A stretch of 64,000 bases of DNA from Proteus alimentorum (GTDB lineage: Bacteria; Pseudomonadota; Gammaproteobacteria; Enterobacterales; Enterobacteriaceae), in NCBI RefSeq assembly GCF_002607735.1, contig NZ_NBVR01000031.1, positions 496,001 to 560,000 of the forward strand. Reading direction: 5' to 3'. Below the pieces are notes generated by a model that saw only the letters and a list, made by a program, of their open reading frames with translations, did no database searches and was not told where the DNA came from. This document shows, piece by piece, positions 1-10,717 of this stretch. The translations under genes and the position numbers were made by a program. Position 1 is the stretch's first letter; every line of letters begins with the position of its first letter.

Positions 1-223
<223 letters not shown>

Positions 224-252
224 TTAGAGCTTAGAAAGTCACGATTTATTTT

Positions 253-282
253 AGAGCCACCTTTTCGGTGGCTCTTTTATTT
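253..282 (+). terminator. Rho-independent terminator after gapA
   Basis: A perfect 9-bp stem (agagccacc 253-261 with ggtggctct 267-275), a 5-nt loop and a following T-rich tract (ttttattt). It lies 30 nt after the gapA stop and before yeaD, so it probably separates the two genes. Confidence 0.9.
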
Positions 283-337
283 TCTAGCCAGTCAGTTTAT
301 TGTATTAAAATAGTCAGTGACATAAGGTTATAAGATA

Positions 338-1222
338 ATGAATGAGAAAATTTTTTCTTTGCCGATTATTGAACAAATATCACCTTACTTAAGTCGTCGG
401 CAATTAGGCGAACTTCCTATTCTTGTTATTTCGCATCCTAAAGTACGCGCAGCTATCAGCCTTCAAGGCGCACATTTAATTGCTTGGCAACCCGCACAAG
501 AGCACCCTGTATTTTGGCTAAGCGAAGCCTCTCTCTTCACGCCTGGTGTTGCCATTCGTGGCGGTATTCCTATTTGCTGGCCTTGGTTTGCTTCAGCGGG
601 TACACCGAGCCATGGATTTGCGCGAATTCTTCCTTGGGAATTTAGTGCTCATACAGAACAAGAAGAGGGTGTTCTCATCACCATGACATTAAAAGAGAGC
701 CAACAAACACAAAAATATTGGCCTCATCCCTTTACTGTTATTGCTCGCTTTAAATTAGGCGCAACCTGTGAGGTTGAATTAGAATCTTACGGCGATTATG
801 AAGCGACGGCTGCCCTTCACTCTTATTTTAACGTGAGTGACATTGATAATGTCTCTGTAAGTGGCTTAGGAAGCCACTACATTGACACAGTGGCAGACAA
901 AGAGGTTTACACTGATGAAACCTCATTACGCTTTAATGGACGCACTGACAGGCTTTATACAGAGCCTGACGATTTTAATCTTATTCATGATGATGGTTGG
1001 GATCGCACAATTGAAGTTCATCATTACCATCATAGTGATGTTGTGTGTTGGAACCCCGGTGCAGAGCTTGCTAGTTCAATGAAAGATATGAGCACAGGCG
1101 GCTATCGCAAAATGGCTTGTGTAGAAACGGCACGTATTCACCAACCTTTAAAGCCAGATAACGTTCATCCCGGTCGCTTATCTCTGGTCGTTCGTGTTCG
1201 TAAAAACATTACCGAAAAATAA
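338..1222 (+). CDS. yeaD: D-hexose-6-phosphate mutarotase (aldose 1-epimerase family)
   Basis: The 294-residue protein matches E. coli YeaD in length and position next to gapA. This family interconverts the alpha and beta anomers of glucose-6-phosphate and related hexose-6-phosphates in the cytoplasm. Visible family features are the GGIPICWPWF block near residue 75, the HGFAR segment with the first conserved histidine near residue 92, the HSYFNV block near residue 160 and VCWNPG near residue 230. The ATG at 338 is preceded by an AAGG about 11 nt upstream. The gapA terminator lies between, so yeaD probably has its own promoter in the 55-nt gap. A stem-loop at 1251-1281 closes the unit. Confidence 0.93.
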   Translation: MNEKIFSLPIIEQISPYLSRRQLGELPILVISHPKVRAAISLQGAHLIAWQPAQEHPVFWLSEASLFTPGVAIRGGIPICWPWFASAGTPSHGFARILPWEFSAHTEQEEGVLITMTLKESQQTQKYWPHPFTVIARFKLGATCEVELESYGDYEATAALHSYFNVSDIDNVSVSGLGSHYIDTVADKEVYTDETSLRFNGRTDRLYTEPDDFNLIHDDGWDRTIEVHHYHHSDVVCWNPGAELASSMKDMSTGGYRKMACVETARIHQPLKPDNVHPGRLSLVVRVRKNITEK

Positions 1223-1250
1223 AGTATTACTGGCATATCACACAATAAAC

Positions 1251-1281
1251 AAAAAGCTTCAAGTTTACATTGAAGCTTTTC
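1251..1281. terminator. Bidirectional terminator between yeaD and the convergent mipA-like gene
   Basis: An 11-bp inverted repeat (aaaagcttcaa 1252-1262 with ttgaagctttt 1270-1280) with a 7-nt loop. The A/T-flanked stem can act in both directions between two convergent genes. Confidence 0.8.
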
Positions 1282-1325
1282 TATCATCGCTAATCTCGCT
1301 AAGTTCTAGTAAATTTTAGCTATAA

Positions 1326-2078
1326 TTAAAATGTGTAAGTCACACCTGTCCACACAATCGCAGTAACAGATTTATTCACCATTGGGCTGTCTTTCACTTC
1401 ACTTGGTAAATGGTCAACACGTCCCATCGCAAAGAAATTCCACTTTTCAGCAAACTTATAGTTCGCTGATAGCTCTACATACGGTCTCCAACTATCATTT
1501 GGTGTATATTCTGCTAAACCACTGCGTTGTGATTCTGCATGGCTAATTCCATAAGCATAACGGTTTTGCTTTTTGTTTTCCCAAACAACACCCGCACCTG
1601 GTTGTAAAGACCAGTTACCAAATTCGAAAGGATATAAATAAGCAGCATCAGCGATAATACCGTTACTTTTGCCTAGCATATCACCCGATACAATTGCTCT
1701 TAAGCTACCCCATGATTCATGGTGCTTATAAGTAAAGCCCCCCATCATAGTGTCACGACGACGATTCAGTTTTTTCATTTGCTCATCGTCACTATCGCTT
1801 GGTTTAAAGGCTTGTGGATAGTAGTGTAAATCAACAGAAAGTTTATCTTTCGGTGTATTCCACAGGTAATATCCCGCTGCTAACGTTGCGAAATAGAAAT
1901 TTTCTGACTGATAGTTAACCTGAGGTACGGGTAATAAATAATCTTTTGATTTAGCCCCTTTATAAGGAGTGACTTGCGCTAAGACTGAACCACCTATTGA
2001 CCATTCGCCAGCAAATGCGACTGGTGTGCTAAGTCCTGCGATAACGGCTAAAGAAATGATAATCTTCTTATTACTCAC
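1326..2078 (-). CDS. MipA/OmpV family outer membrane protein
   Basis: With a GTG start at 2078 the product is 250 residues. It opens with a clean signal peptide (MSNKKIIISLAVIAGL...AFA, cleavage before GEW) and ends in aromatic TF, typical of an outer membrane beta-barrel. The body has the MipA/OmpV pattern: GG-VLAQ-PYKGA near the mature N-terminus, YFATLAAGYY, and alternating aromatic strands. Family members include E. coli MipA, a scaffold linking lytic transglycosylase MltA to PBP1B, and Vibrio OmpV; the exact role here is unknown. The frame is open to 2117, but GTG 2078 has a GGA about 9 nt upstream and gives a proper signal peptide. It lies 94 nt behind hypF on the same strand, without a convincing terminator between. 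Confidence 0.85.
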   Translation of the reverse strand: MSNKKIIISLAVIAGLSTPVAFAGEWSIGGSVLAQVTPYKGAKSKDYLLPVPQVNYQSENFYFATLAAGYYLWNTPKDKLSVDLHYYPQAFKPSDSDDEQMKKLNRRRDTMMGGFTYKHHESWGSLRAIVSGDMLGKSNGIIADAAYLYPFEFGNWSLQPGAGVVWENKKQNRYAYGISHAESQRSGLAEYTPNDSWRPYVELSANYKFAEKWNFFAMGRVDHLPSEVKDSPMVNKSVTAIVWTGVTYTF

Positions 2079-2172
2079 GATGATTTTCCATATTGTCATT
2101 AATAAAATAGCAACCAAAAACCTATTTCAGTCACAAATAACTAAAACTGACATTATTTTACCTATAATCATT

Positions 2173-4476
2173 TTAGTTTTGCATTAAATGTGTCGCAATC
2201 AGTGCCTGCCCTAATGCAATACCACCGTCTCCAGCAGGTAACATCATAGGAGCAAGTACTTTTTTATTGTTTAATTTTTTCTTAAACAGGTGTTTGAGTA
2301 ATGTATTATTTAACACCCCCCCCGTAAGTACAATGGTATCAATCTGATATTTATCTGCATGTTGCAATGCAATATTGCCTAAACCTTCAGCTAATAAATA
2401 ATGAAACAACCATGCTTTTTCACTGACATTCAACGCTACACTTTCCCACTGCGACCAAAAAACACACAAATCAAGCACGTTATTTTTTACAGGCATCAAA
2501 TGCCCATATTGCTTAATGATTTCTGCCTGTTTTTCTTTATGACACGCTGATGCTGCTGTTTGTAGATAACAAGCTGCTTCACCTTCCCAGCTTATCTCTT
2601 TAGGCGCTAATCCTAATGATGCCGAAACTGCATCAAAAAAACGTCCACAAGAAGAAGCTTTAGGCGAATTTAAGCCGCGCTCTACGGCCTTACTTAATAT
2701 CTGCAAATCATTGCTAGGTATCATTTGGGCGATAACACTACCTTGCCAATCTTCAGAAAAAGTAGCTAAATGTGCGAACCAGTTTCGCCAAGGTTGAATA
2801 GAGGCAAGATTGCCTCCGGGCATCGCAACAGCAGGAAGTCCACCTATCCGCTCTGAATGTTGATAGTCCACCAGCAGACATTCCCCTCCCCATAGCGTGC
2901 CATCTTGACCAAAACCTAATCCATCAAGAGCAATGCCAATGACAGCACCTTGTTGATGAGTACGACCATGTTCAGCAAGACAAGAAACAATATGTGCATG
3001 GTGATGAGAGACTTCAATAACAGGAATATTTTGTTCTTGGGCAAACTGTTTACCCAACTGATGACTGATATAGTTAGGATGTGCATCTATTGCAATGGCT
3101 TTCGGTGTGAAGCGATAAATTTGTTGGAAGAGAGCCAACGATTTTACCAACTGTTGTCGCACGCTTAAATCATCAAGATCCCCTAAATGAGGCCCCATAA
3201 TGGCTTGATGTTGACGTAATAAGCAAAATACATTTTTCAGGTCGCCCCCCATAGCAAGTACTGAGGGCTGAGCTCGAAAATCTTCAGGCAGTGAAATTGC
3301 ATCTGGGACATAACCACGAGAGCGTCTGATCATCACGCTCTGTTTACCCTCAATACGAACTAATGAGTCATCCGCCCTTTGTATAATTTCTCTATTATGC
3401 ATTAAGAATAAATCTGCAATATCTTTCAATTGCATTAAAGCATCTTCATTACTTAATGCGGGTGTATGACCTGATGCATTTCCTGATGTCATCACAAGAG
3501 GAATGTTCGTGCCGCGCGCTAATAGATGTTGTAGTGGATTGGCGGGTAACATAACACCAATTTCAGTTAATCCCGGCGCAATAAGCTCCGCAAGTTTAGG
3601 GGCAACAGTTTTAGGAACTAATACAATTGGGGCGGCCGTACTTTGCAATGTTTGGATAGCGGTTGGAAGAAAATCGGGATCTTGCTTATCTGCTTTAATT
3701 TGATCAATTCCTGTGATCATCACAGCTAATGGCTTTGCTGGTCGGTATTTGCGTTCACGCAATAATGCAACGCTTTCATTATTACGTGCATCACACACTA
3801 AATGAAAACCACCAATACCTTTAACTGCCACAATTTTTCCAGCAAGTAATGCTTCACAAGCTTGAGTTAATGCAAGCGCTTTTGTTGCTAACTCTTTACC
3901 TTGATTATCGGCAAGCCAGATATGAGGCCCACATACAGGACAGGCATTAGGCTGAGCATGAAAGCGCCTATCTGCAGGATCTTCATATTCATGTTTACAT
4001 TCAGGGCAGAATGGAAATTCAGACATTGAAGTAAAAGGCCTGTCATAAGGCATTTTTTTTATGATGGTAAAACGAGGACCACAATGTGTACAGTTAATAA
4101 AAGGATAATGATAACGACGATTTTGTGGGTCAAACAATTCATCAATGCACGCTTGGCAAGTCATTGCATCAGGAACAACTTGTGTATCCATTTCGCCACC
4201 ACCACTTTTTACAATAATAAAGTCAGTAGGTAGTTGCTCCCATTGATACGGTGATTCTTCTATACGTTCAATGCGTGCTAATGGTGGGCATTCTGCTTTT
4301 AATGCTTCTATAAAGAGTGCATTTTTAGGTGATGGTGTTAAATGTACCAATACACCCAAACTATCATTGCTCACTTGCCCTAATAAACCAAAACGATGGG
4401 CCAATTGCCAAACAAATGGGCGAAACCCAACGCCTTGAACCTTTCCTTTCACACGCAATGCAATGCCGTTACTCAT
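2173..4476 (-). CDS. hypF: Carbamoyltransferase HypF, [NiFe]-hydrogenase maturation
   Basis: This 767-residue protein has the full HypF architecture. An N-terminal acylphosphatase domain starts with GKVQGVGFRPFVW (residues 10-22). Two zinc-finger-like Cys4 units follow near residues 108-185 (CQAC...CTHCG, CPEC...CPVCG). Then come a YrdC-like carbamoyl-AMP forming domain and a C-terminal Kae1-like domain carrying the metal-binding HHHAH motif and GGVLNN. HypF carbamoylates the C-terminal cysteine of HypE from carbamoyl phosphate and ATP, supplying the cyanide ligand of the hydrogenase Fe site. It stands apart from other hyp genes in this window, as in several enterobacteria. Its presence implies that the organism makes [NiFe]-hydrogenases. 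Confidence 0.97.
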   Translation of the reverse strand: MSNGIALRVKGKVQGVGFRPFVWQLAHRFGLLGQVSNDSLGVLVHLTPSPKNALFIEALKAECPPLARIERIEESPYQWEQLPTDFIIVKSGGGEMDTQVVPDAMTCQACIDELFDPQNRRYHYPFINCTHCGPRFTIIKKMPYDRPFTSMSEFPFCPECKHEYEDPADRRFHAQPNACPVCGPHIWLADNQGKELATKALALTQACEALLAGKIVAVKGIGGFHLVCDARNNESVALLRERKYRPAKPLAVMITGIDQIKADKQDPDFLPTAIQTLQSTAAPIVLVPKTVAPKLAELIAPGLTEIGVMLPANPLQHLLARGTNIPLVMTSGNASGHTPALSNEDALMQLKDIADLFLMHNREIIQRADDSLVRIEGKQSVMIRRSRGYVPDAISLPEDFRAQPSVLAMGGDLKNVFCLLRQHQAIMGPHLGDLDDLSVRQQLVKSLALFQQIYRFTPKAIAIDAHPNYISHQLGKQFAQEQNIPVIEVSHHHAHIVSCLAEHGRTHQQGAVIGIALDGLGFGQDGTLWGGECLLVDYQHSERIGGLPAVAMPGGNLASIQPWRNWFAHLATFSEDWQGSVIAQMIPSNDLQILSKAVERGLNSPKASSCGRFFDAVSASLGLAPKEISWEGEAACYLQTAASACHKEKQAEIIKQYGHLMPVKNNVLDLCVFWSQWESVALNVSEKAWLFHYLLAEGLGNIALQHADKYQIDTIVLTGGVLNNTLLKHLFKKKLNNKKVLAPMMLPAGDGGIALGQALIATHLMQN

Positions 4477-4525
4477 AGGATCACCAAATCAAAATAAATT
4501 TAAGCTTATTCTAGTTTAGTGATTA

Positions 4526-5638
4526 TCAACAACTTTCATTTAGATCAGAAAAAGTGGAATTAGGTAAATTTATCATCACTTCGACAGCAACTCTTGGTGC
4601 TATTGCACACAGTAATTCATAACCAATAGTGCCGCATGCTGCTGCAACATCATCAACAGGAAGTTTTTCTCCCCATAATTCAACTGAACTACCGTAATTG
4701 ACATCAGGAAAATCGGTAACATCAATGGTTAGCATATCCATAGAAATCCGCCCTACTAACTGTGTTTTATGTCCATTAACAATAACAGGAGTACCGTCTG
4801 GCGCATGTCTTGGATAACCATCGGCATAACCACAGGCAACAACACCGATCCGCATATCACGCTCAGCGGTATATCGGCTACCATAACCTATTTGCTCACC
4901 TTTTTTGACTTGTTGAATGGCTAATATTTCACTATTAAATGTCATTACGGGTTGTAAATCGAAATCAGCAATATCTTGCCAAACACCTGAAGGCGAAACA
5001 CCATACAAAATAATACCCGGTCGCACCCAATCTTGATAAGTTTCAGGATCAAATAACGTTGCGGCTGAATTTGCCAAACACCGAGGTAATTCATTTATCA
5101 TTGCTTGGTTAATAGTGGCCTTTTGTGCATTCATGTTCAATCCAGTATCTGCATTAGCAAAATGTGACATTTGGATAATTGAACCAATATTTTTGATATT
5201 TTTTGCACGAGCAATGGCTTGCTTATAGGCGTCTGGTCGATAGCCCAACCGATTCATCCCACTATTCAATTTAAGATAGATGTTAATGGGTCTTTCTAAT
5301 TGTGCATTTTCTATGGCATCAAATTGCCAATCGGAATGCACTGTGGTTGTCAGAGAATAGCGTTCTAATAAATAAACATCTTCTGGCTTAAAAAAACCTT
5401 CCAGCAAAAGGATAGGCCCTACCCATCCTTGTTCTCTTAGCATGACAGCTTTGTCTAACTCAATTAATGCAAAACCATCAGTATGACTTAATGCAGGCCA
5501 AACACAGGATAATCCATGTCCATAAGCATCTGCTTTCACAACAGACCACACTTTGCTACCTTTCACTCTCTCTTTAATAACAGACAGATTATGGCTTAAT
5601 GCATCGAGGTTAATGGTTACTTTTGTGGGTCTGGACAT
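4526..5638 (-). CDS. dadX: Alanine racemase, catabolic type
   Basis: A 370-residue PLP-dependent racemase that converts L-alanine to D-alanine. The PLP lysine sits in SVVKADAYGHG near residue 34. The catalytic tyrosine region GYGSRYTAERD and the GYADGYPR block are both present near residues 250-275. The gene starts 13 nt after dadA on the same strand, the dadA-dadX order known from E. coli, so this is called DadX (L-alanine catabolism) rather than the biosynthetic Alr. The two paralogues are hard to separate by sequence alone. It is slightly longer than E. coli DadX (356), with a short C-terminal tail. Confidence 0.93.
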   Translation of the reverse strand: MSRPTKVTINLDALSHNLSVIKERVKGSKVWSVVKADAYGHGLSCVWPALSHTDGFALIELDKAVMLREQGWVGPILLLEGFFKPEDVYLLERYSLTTTVHSDWQFDAIENAQLERPINIYLKLNSGMNRLGYRPDAYKQAIARAKNIKNIGSIIQMSHFANADTGLNMNAQKATINQAMINELPRCLANSAATLFDPETYQDWVRPGIILYGVSPSGVWQDIADFDLQPVMTFNSEILAIQQVKKGEQIGYGSRYTAERDMRIGVVACGYADGYPRHAPDGTPVIVNGHKTQLVGRISMDMLTIDVTDFPDVNYGSSVELWGEKLPVDDVAAACGTIGYELLCAIAPRVAVEVMINLPNSTFSDLNESC

Positions 5639-5651
5639 GGTTTTTCCTCAA

Positions 5652-6956
5652 TTAATAAGCAGCATCAAGTTTTTGCCCTGGTAAGAGCAATTTAGTATTA
5701 AAGCCATCGATATATCGAAACACAGATAAATCATCAGCGGCAATAGCCGGTTTATTTCCTGAAATTAGATCAGCCAATAATTGGCCAGAGCCACATGCCA
5801 TTGTCCAACCTAATGTGCCATGCCCTGTATTTAATGATAAATTACGATAAGCCGTAGGCCCTACAATAGGTGTACCATCGGGTGTCATAGGTCTTAAACC
5901 TGTCCAAAATGTGGCTTTCTCAATATCACCACCACCTTGATAAAGATCTTGTACAACCATTTTCAATGTTTCACAGCGTGATTTTAAAATATCCAGATTA
6001 AAACCAACGACTTCTGCCATTCCACCGACACGAATTCGCTCATCAAAACGTGTTACCGCAATTTTATAAGTTTCATCTAAAATAGTGGATACTGGTGCTC
6101 TTGAAGCATCAATAATCGGCATTGTAAGCGAATAACCTTTAAGGGGATAAACAGGAATGGCAACTTTGTTTTTCAAAAACGCTGTTGAATAAGAGCCCAT
6201 GGCAACAACATAGTGATCGGCTGTTAATAATCCATCATGACATTGAACGCCCGCTACTTTATCACCATCAAATAACAAATGTTTGATTTCTTTGTTAAAC
6301 AAGAACGTAACGCCTGCATCTTCTGCCATTTTTGCGAGTTTTTTCGTAAAAGATTGACAATCACCCGTTTCATCATTTGGTAAACGTAAACCACCAGTCA
6401 ATTTGTGACTAACATGCTCAAGTGCGGGTTCTGCTAATTTTAGTTGATCTGCCGTTAACAATTCATAAGCAACACCCTCTTGCTTTAATACAGCAATATC
6501 ATTGGCTGCATTATCAAATTGCTTTTGATCACGAAAAAGTTGCAGAGTACCGCCTTGACGTCCTTCGTATTCAATACCTGTGTCTTGGCGTAACTGACGA
6601 ATACAATCACGGCTATATTCAGCAATACGTACCATACGGCTTTTATTCATGGTGTAATGTGATGCATCACAATTACGTAACATTTGCCACATCCAACGTA
6701 ATTGGAAAAGTGATCCATCAGGTTTAATCGCTAATGGAGCGTGCTTTTGAAACATCCATTTAACGGCTTTTAATGGGATACCCGGCGCCCCCCAAGGTGT
6801 TGCATATCCTGGCGATATTTGACCAGCATTACCTGCACTCGTCTCTTCTGCGGCACTATTTTGTCTATCAACAACAATAACTTCATGGCCTTGTTGCACA
6901 AGATACCACGCACTCGTCACACCAATAACGCCGCCACCTAAGATGATCACTTTCAT
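5652..6956 (-). CDS. dadA: D-amino acid dehydrogenase, small subunit
   Basis: A 434-residue membrane-associated flavoprotein that oxidises D-alanine to pyruvate and ammonia, passing electrons to the respiratory chain. The N-terminus carries the FAD dinucleotide-binding signature [17 protein letters not shown] with the ribose-binding VVDR after it. The C-terminal [16 protein letters not shown] and [16 protein letters not shown] blocks are classic DadA. The start at 6956 is supported by GGAG 8 nt upstream and by alignment with E. coli; the open frame to 7034 is leader. Together with dadX it converts L-alanine to pyruvate. In E. coli the operon is under Lrp and CRP. Here a CRP-like site (tcaca at 7069-7073, weaker second half) lies about 100 nt upstream. 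Confidence 0.96.
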   Translation of the reverse strand: MKVIILGGGVIGVTSAWYLVQQGHEVIVVDRQNSAAEETSAGNAGQISPGYATPWGAPGIPLKAVKWMFQKHAPLAIKPDGSLFQLRWMWQMLRNCDASHYTMNKSRMVRIAEYSRDCIRQLRQDTGIEYEGRQGGTLQLFRDQKQFDNAANDIAVLKQEGVAYELLTADQLKLAEPALEHVSHKLTGGLRLPNDETGDCQSFTKKLAKMAEDAGVTFLFNKEIKHLLFDGDKVAGVQCHDGLLTADHYVVAMGSYSTAFLKNKVAIPVYPLKGYSLTMPIIDASRAPVSTILDETYKIAVTRFDERIRVGGMAEVVGFNLDILKSRCETLKMVVQDLYQGGGDIEKATFWTGLRPMTPDGTPIVGPTAYRNLSLNTGHGTLGWTMACGSGQLLADLISGNKPAIAADDLSVFRYIDGFNTKLLLPGQKLDAAY

Positions 6957-7371
6957 GGCAAGACTCCAATAGTTTACATTGATATAACATAAGAATAATA
7001 TTCCATACACAAAAAGCCAATATAGAATAATCATCTAGACCAATAAAAAGACATATTTTAGAGTTAAGTCACATTTGATTGTTATTCGACAAGTGATTTT
7101 CAAAAAAAACATTTAAATTAAGCTATAAAATCAAAAAGATATAATCTTTACTGTAAATTATAAAAATATTAATTAGTAAATTATTTTAATTTTAAGAGAG
7201 TTTAAAGCATAGGAAAAGGCAATTATAATTTTATTAAAGTCCAAAAAATAGTTTAATTTAAGAAGATAATGCTTTAATTAACTCATTTTGGTTACTCTTT
7301 TTACTAAAAATAACCTATTTAAAGCATTGCCTAAAAAATGACATGTTGGGCTTTTTTAAAAGCATAAAAAA
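6957..7371. promoter_or_regulatory. dadA upstream region, AT-rich, with one CRP-like site
   Basis: No gene is visible in this very AT-rich stretch between dadA and the fadR terminator. Read on the minus strand, 7058-7077 contains aaatgtga followed by a weak second half-site, matching 8 of 10 core bases of the CRP site. Runs of A and T at 7095-7250 could suit Lrp or H-NS binding. No specific Lrp site can be called by eye. Confidence 0.4.
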
Positions 7372-7405
7372 AACCAGTATCATAAATTAATGAATACTGG
7401 TTCTT
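7372..7405 (-). terminator. Rho-independent terminator of fadR
   Basis: A 9-bp inverted repeat (aaccagtat 7372-7380 with atactggtt 7394-7402). On the minus strand it is followed by seven T residues, 28 nt beyond the fadR stop. Confidence 0.85.
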
Positions 7406-7432
7406 TCTATTGTGATAAAGCAGCAAACGAAA

Positions 7433-8152
7433 TTAGCGTTTAACTTCTTCTAGGTCACTCGGTAATGGTGACTGTAAACTTTGCCAGATAATACCACTGT
7501 CTTTACCATATTGACGGACACATTCCATGACGTGCTCGACATCTTTTTGCTCACATAATGCAGCCAGTTTTTTATAGAATGCTAACGCGAGTTCTTTAGC
7601 TTGAATATTTGAGAAATAATAGCGGCCTACGCGCGTATAAAGCCCTTTTAAACCGTTTAAGATAAGGCCATAAATTGGGTTACCTGATGCAAACGCCAAT
7701 CCACGAAAAATGTTGTAATCTAGTTCACTAAACTCATCAGCGCTATTTTCAGTGGTAAGCGAATGGTTTAAAACTTCAATACATTTTTCAGGGCTATTTC
7801 TGAATGCTGTACGTATAAAAATAGCTGAGATATTGGTTCTGACAGCCAATAAATTATCGATTAATTGTGGTACTCGATCATGATCAAGGCGAGCTACTGT
7901 TTCAAGGATATTAAGGCCAGATGTTTCCCAGAAATTGTTTACCTTCGTTGGCTTTCCGTGTTGAATTGTTAACCAACCATCACGAGCAAGGCGTTGTAAC
8001 ACTTCTCTTAGTGTGGTTCTTGTAACACCGATTAATTCAGAGAGCTCACGTTCCGCTGGAAGAATAGATCCAGGAGGAAAACGATTATTCCAGATGCTTT
8101 CAACAATATACTCTTCCGCAAAACCTGCGGGGCTTTGAGCCTTAATAACCAT
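7433..8152 (-). CDS. fadR: Fatty acid metabolism transcriptional regulator FadR
   Basis: The 239-residue length equals E. coli FadR. The N-terminus ([21 protein letters not shown]) and the GntR-type winged helix ([29 protein letters not shown] split over residues 33-61) are near identical to the family. The rest is the all-alpha acyl-CoA-binding domain. FadR represses fad beta-oxidation genes and activates fabA/fabB in the absence of long-chain acyl-CoA. It is divergent from nhaB, as in E. coli, with 233 nt between the start codons. No FadR operator could be recognised by eye in that gap. Confidence 0.97.
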   Translation of the reverse strand: MVIKAQSPAGFAEEYIVESIWNNRFPPGSILPAERELSELIGVTRTTLREVLQRLARDGWLTIQHGKPTKVNNFWETSGLNILETVARLDHDRVPQLIDNLLAVRTNISAIFIRTAFRNSPEKCIEVLNHSLTTENSADEFSELDYNIFRGLAFASGNPIYGLILNGLKGLYTRVGRYYFSNIQAKELALAFYKKLAALCEQKDVEHVMECVRQYGKDSGIIWQSLQSPLPSDLEEVKR

Positions 8153-8385
8153 ATTTTTATTTCTTCCGAAGCGATTTTTCTGCTAATAATGGTAAAGATA
8201 ATATCAGAATGCGTAATTTTGATATAGCTCAACCATCATTAAATAGTGAATGGCATCATAAAACTGGATGTGGTTTTATCAATTTATTATTACTAATGCG
8301 CTTAATTTCACAGCGATTAGCGCGTACTATGGTTAAATTGCGCATCATTGCGCTTAAAATCTCTATTTGGAGGATGAGAAACCTA

Positions 8386-9930
8386 ATGGATATGAGTATA
8401 AGACAAGCACTACTAAAGAACTTTATGGGGAATTCCCCAGATTGGTATAAGCTTGCTATTCTTACTTTTTTAATTATCAACCCACTGATTTTTTTCTTTG
8501 TTGACCCTTTTGTCGCCGGCTGGCTATTAGTTGTAGAATTTATTTTTACACTCGCTATGGCGCTAAAGTGTTACCCGTTACAACCCGGAGGATTACTTGC
8601 TATTGAGGCCGTCATCATTGGTATGACTAGCCCAAAACAGATTGGTCATGAAATTGCCAACAACCTTGAAGTAATTTTGCTTCTTGTCTTTATGGTTGCA
8701 GGTATCTATTTTATGAAGCAATTATTACTGTTTGCTTTTACTAAACTGCTGTTATCCATTCGTTCTAAACGAATGTTATCTATCGCTTTTTGCTTCGCAA
8801 GTGCATTTTTATCTGCCTTTTTAGATGCTTTAACCGTTATCGCGGTTGTCATCAGTGTCTCTCTCGGTTTCTACTCTATTTATCATAATTTTGCTTCTAA
8901 TCAATCAGGTGCAGAATTAAATAATGATGGATTTATTGATACCGCAGAAAAAAAACAAACTTTAGAACAATTCCGTGCTTTTTTGCGTAGCTTAATGATG
9001 CATGCTGGTGTTGGTACTGCATTAGGTGGCGTAATGACCATGGTAGGTGAACCACAAAACCTTATTATTGCAAAACATTTAGAGTGGGATTTTGTGACCT
9101 TCTTTATCAGAATGTCACCTGTCACTATTCCTGTTTTCTTTGCAGGTCTTGCAGTGTGCTACTTTGTAGAACGCTTTAAGCTCTTTGGTTATGGTGCTGA
9201 ATTACCTGATTTAGTTCGTAAAGTTCTCACTGAATATGACAAGAAAAACAGTGAAAAACGTACTTCGCAAGAAAAAGCACAACTGATGATCCAAGCATTA
9301 ATTGGTATTTGGTTGATTGTTGCTTTAGCGCTCCATTTAGCAGAAGTCGGTATTATCGGTTTATCTGTTATTATTCTTGCCACCGCTTTTTGTGGGATCA
9401 CAGAAGAACATGCTCTTGGTAAAGCATTTGAAGAAGCCTTGCCTTTCACTGCATTATTGACCGTTTTCTTCTCTATTGTTGCTGTTATTATTGATCAACA
9501 ATTATTTGGTCCTATTATTCAGTTTGTTCTTCAAGCTTCAGAATCATCACAACTGTCTCTTTTTTACCTCTTTAATGGTCTACTATCTGCTATTTCAGAT
9601 AACGTGTTTGTGGGTACGGTTTATATCAGTGAAGCTTTAACAGCATTGCAAGATGGATTAATTAGCCAATCACAATATGAGCATATTGGTGTTGCTATTA
9701 ATACAGGTACAAACTTACCTTCTGTTGCGACGCCAAATGGTCAAGCCGCATTCCTGTTCTTATTAACATCTGCACTATCACCACTTATCCGTTTATCATA
9801 TGGCCGTATGGTGATAATGGCACTGCCATATACGATTGTAATGACATTGCTTGGTTTATTGGCGGTTGAATTTTGGCTTGTTCCTGCGACACATTGGTTC
9901 TATGAAATTGGTTTAGTTGCCATTCCATAA
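8386..9930 (+). CDS. nhaB: Na+/H+ antiporter NhaB
   Basis: A 514-residue inner-membrane protein with about a dozen hydrophobic segments that exchanges cytoplasmic Na+ for H+, giving salt and alkaline tolerance. The block [11 protein letters not shown] and the following [24 protein letters not shown] match E. coli NhaB closely. The start at 8386 aligns residue for residue with E. coli ([15 protein letters not shown] against MEISWGRALWRNFLG). It has TTGGAGG 11 nt upstream. The frame is open back to 8209, but that part looks non-coding. A strong terminator follows at 9956-9990. Confidence 0.96.
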   Translation: MDMSIRQALLKNFMGNSPDWYKLAILTFLIINPLIFFFVDPFVAGWLLVVEFIFTLAMALKCYPLQPGGLLAIEAVIIGMTSPKQIGHEIANNLEVILLLVFMVAGIYFMKQLLLFAFTKLLLSIRSKRMLSIAFCFASAFLSAFLDALTVIAVVISVSLGFYSIYHNFASNQSGAELNNDGFIDTAEKKQTLEQFRAFLRSLMMHAGVGTALGGVMTMVGEPQNLIIAKHLEWDFVTFFIRMSPVTIPVFFAGLAVCYFVERFKLFGYGAELPDLVRKVLTEYDKKNSEKRTSQEKAQLMIQALIGIWLIVALALHLAEVGIIGLSVIILATAFCGITEEHALGKAFEEALPFTALLTVFFSIVAVIIDQQLFGPIIQFVLQASESSQLSLFYLFNGLLSAISDNVFVGTVYISEALTALQDGLISQSQYEHIGVAINTGTNLPSVATPNGQAAFLFLLTSALSPLIRLSYGRMVIMALPYTIVMTLLGLLAVEFWLVPATHWFYEIGLVAIP

Positions 9931-9955
9931 CAATAGATACACAGCTACACCACAT

Positions 9956-9990
9956 AAATAGGACTTTTATTTGATAAAAGTCCTATTTTC
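9956..9990 (+). terminator. Rho-independent terminator of nhaB
   Basis: A long perfect stem (aataggacttttat with ataaaagtcctatt) around a 3-nt loop (ttg), followed by tttc. It begins about 26 nt after the nhaB stop. Confidence 0.85.
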
Positions 9991-10108
9991 TTCATTAAAA
10001 GAAGCTTGAATGTAAATATTTGTGAAATAACGGGTTTTAACTTTTTTTGCGCTTGATTTTTCGGCAGAATAGACACTTATTTTATTTAATATTTAAATGG
10101 ATATTATT

Positions 10109-10633
10109 ATGCTGACTTCTCTTCGTCACTGGTCACAAAGCCGTTTTTCATGGCTGTTGCTTGCATTAACAGCAATAGGTCTTGAAGGTGCTGCGTTGTA
10201 TTTTCAGTACGGAATGGAATTAATGCCTTGTGTCATGTGCGTCTATCAACGCATCGCGGTATTAGGGATCTTAGTTGCCGCATTGATTGGGGCATCCGCA
10301 CCTAAAATGGCACTTATGCGTATGGCTGGTGGTTTTTTATGGATTTATTCTGCATACCGAGGAATTGAACTTTCTTGGGAGCATACACAACTTATTCTGA
10401 ATCCATCACCTTTTGCAACCTGTGATTTTTTTGTCACTTTACCTTCTTGGTTTGCCCTGCAAGATTGGTTCCCTTCTGTATTCCAAGCAACTGGTGATTG
10501 TTCTGTTAGCCAATGGCAATTCTTAACTTTAGAAATGCCACAATGGATGCTGATTATTTTCTCTGCTTATTTTGTTGTAGGCTTATTAGTATTAATGAGC
10601 CAAATCACAAGTTCTTTTAAAACAAAAGAATAA
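10109..10633 (+). CDS. dsbB: Disulfide bond formation protein DsbB
   Basis: A 174-residue four-helix inner membrane protein that re-oxidises periplasmic DsbA and passes electrons to quinone. The redox pair C41-V-M-C44 falls exactly at the E. coli positions with start 10109. The second periplasmic cysteine pair is present in SPFATCDF and ATGDCS. The quinone-site arginine region (YQR after C44) and LEMPQWML near the C-terminus are conserved. An in-frame ATG at 10097 exists, but the 10109 start aligns with E. coli (MLTSLRHWSQSR against MLRFLNQCSQGR). A single-gene unit closed by a terminator at 10639-10675, downstream of nhaB as in E. coli. Confidence 0.95.
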   Translation: MLTSLRHWSQSRFSWLLLALTAIGLEGAALYFQYGMELMPCVMCVYQRIAVLGILVAALIGASAPKMALMRMAGGFLWIYSAYRGIELSWEHTQLILNPSPFATCDFFVTLPSWFALQDWFPSVFQATGDCSVSQWQFLTLEMPQWMLIIFSAYFVVGLLVLMSQITSSFKTKE

Positions 10634-10638
10634 AAAAG

Positions 10639-10675
10639 AAAATAGCCTTTAGCGATAAACTAAAGGCTATTTTTA
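10639..10675 (+). terminator. Rho-independent terminator of dsbB
   Basis: An inverted repeat (aaatagccttta with taaaggctattt) with an 8-9 nt loop, ending in a T run, directly after the dsbB stop. Confidence 0.88.
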
Positions 10676-10717
10676 TAATAAATAAATGATGATTAAACAT
10701 TCAATTCCAAATAAGTT

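Noticed and set aside
8209..8385. N-terminal 59-residue extension of NhaB
   Set aside because: The frame is open, but the start 8386 has a TTGGAGG RBS and aligns residue for residue with E. coli NhaB. The extension looks like translated leader.
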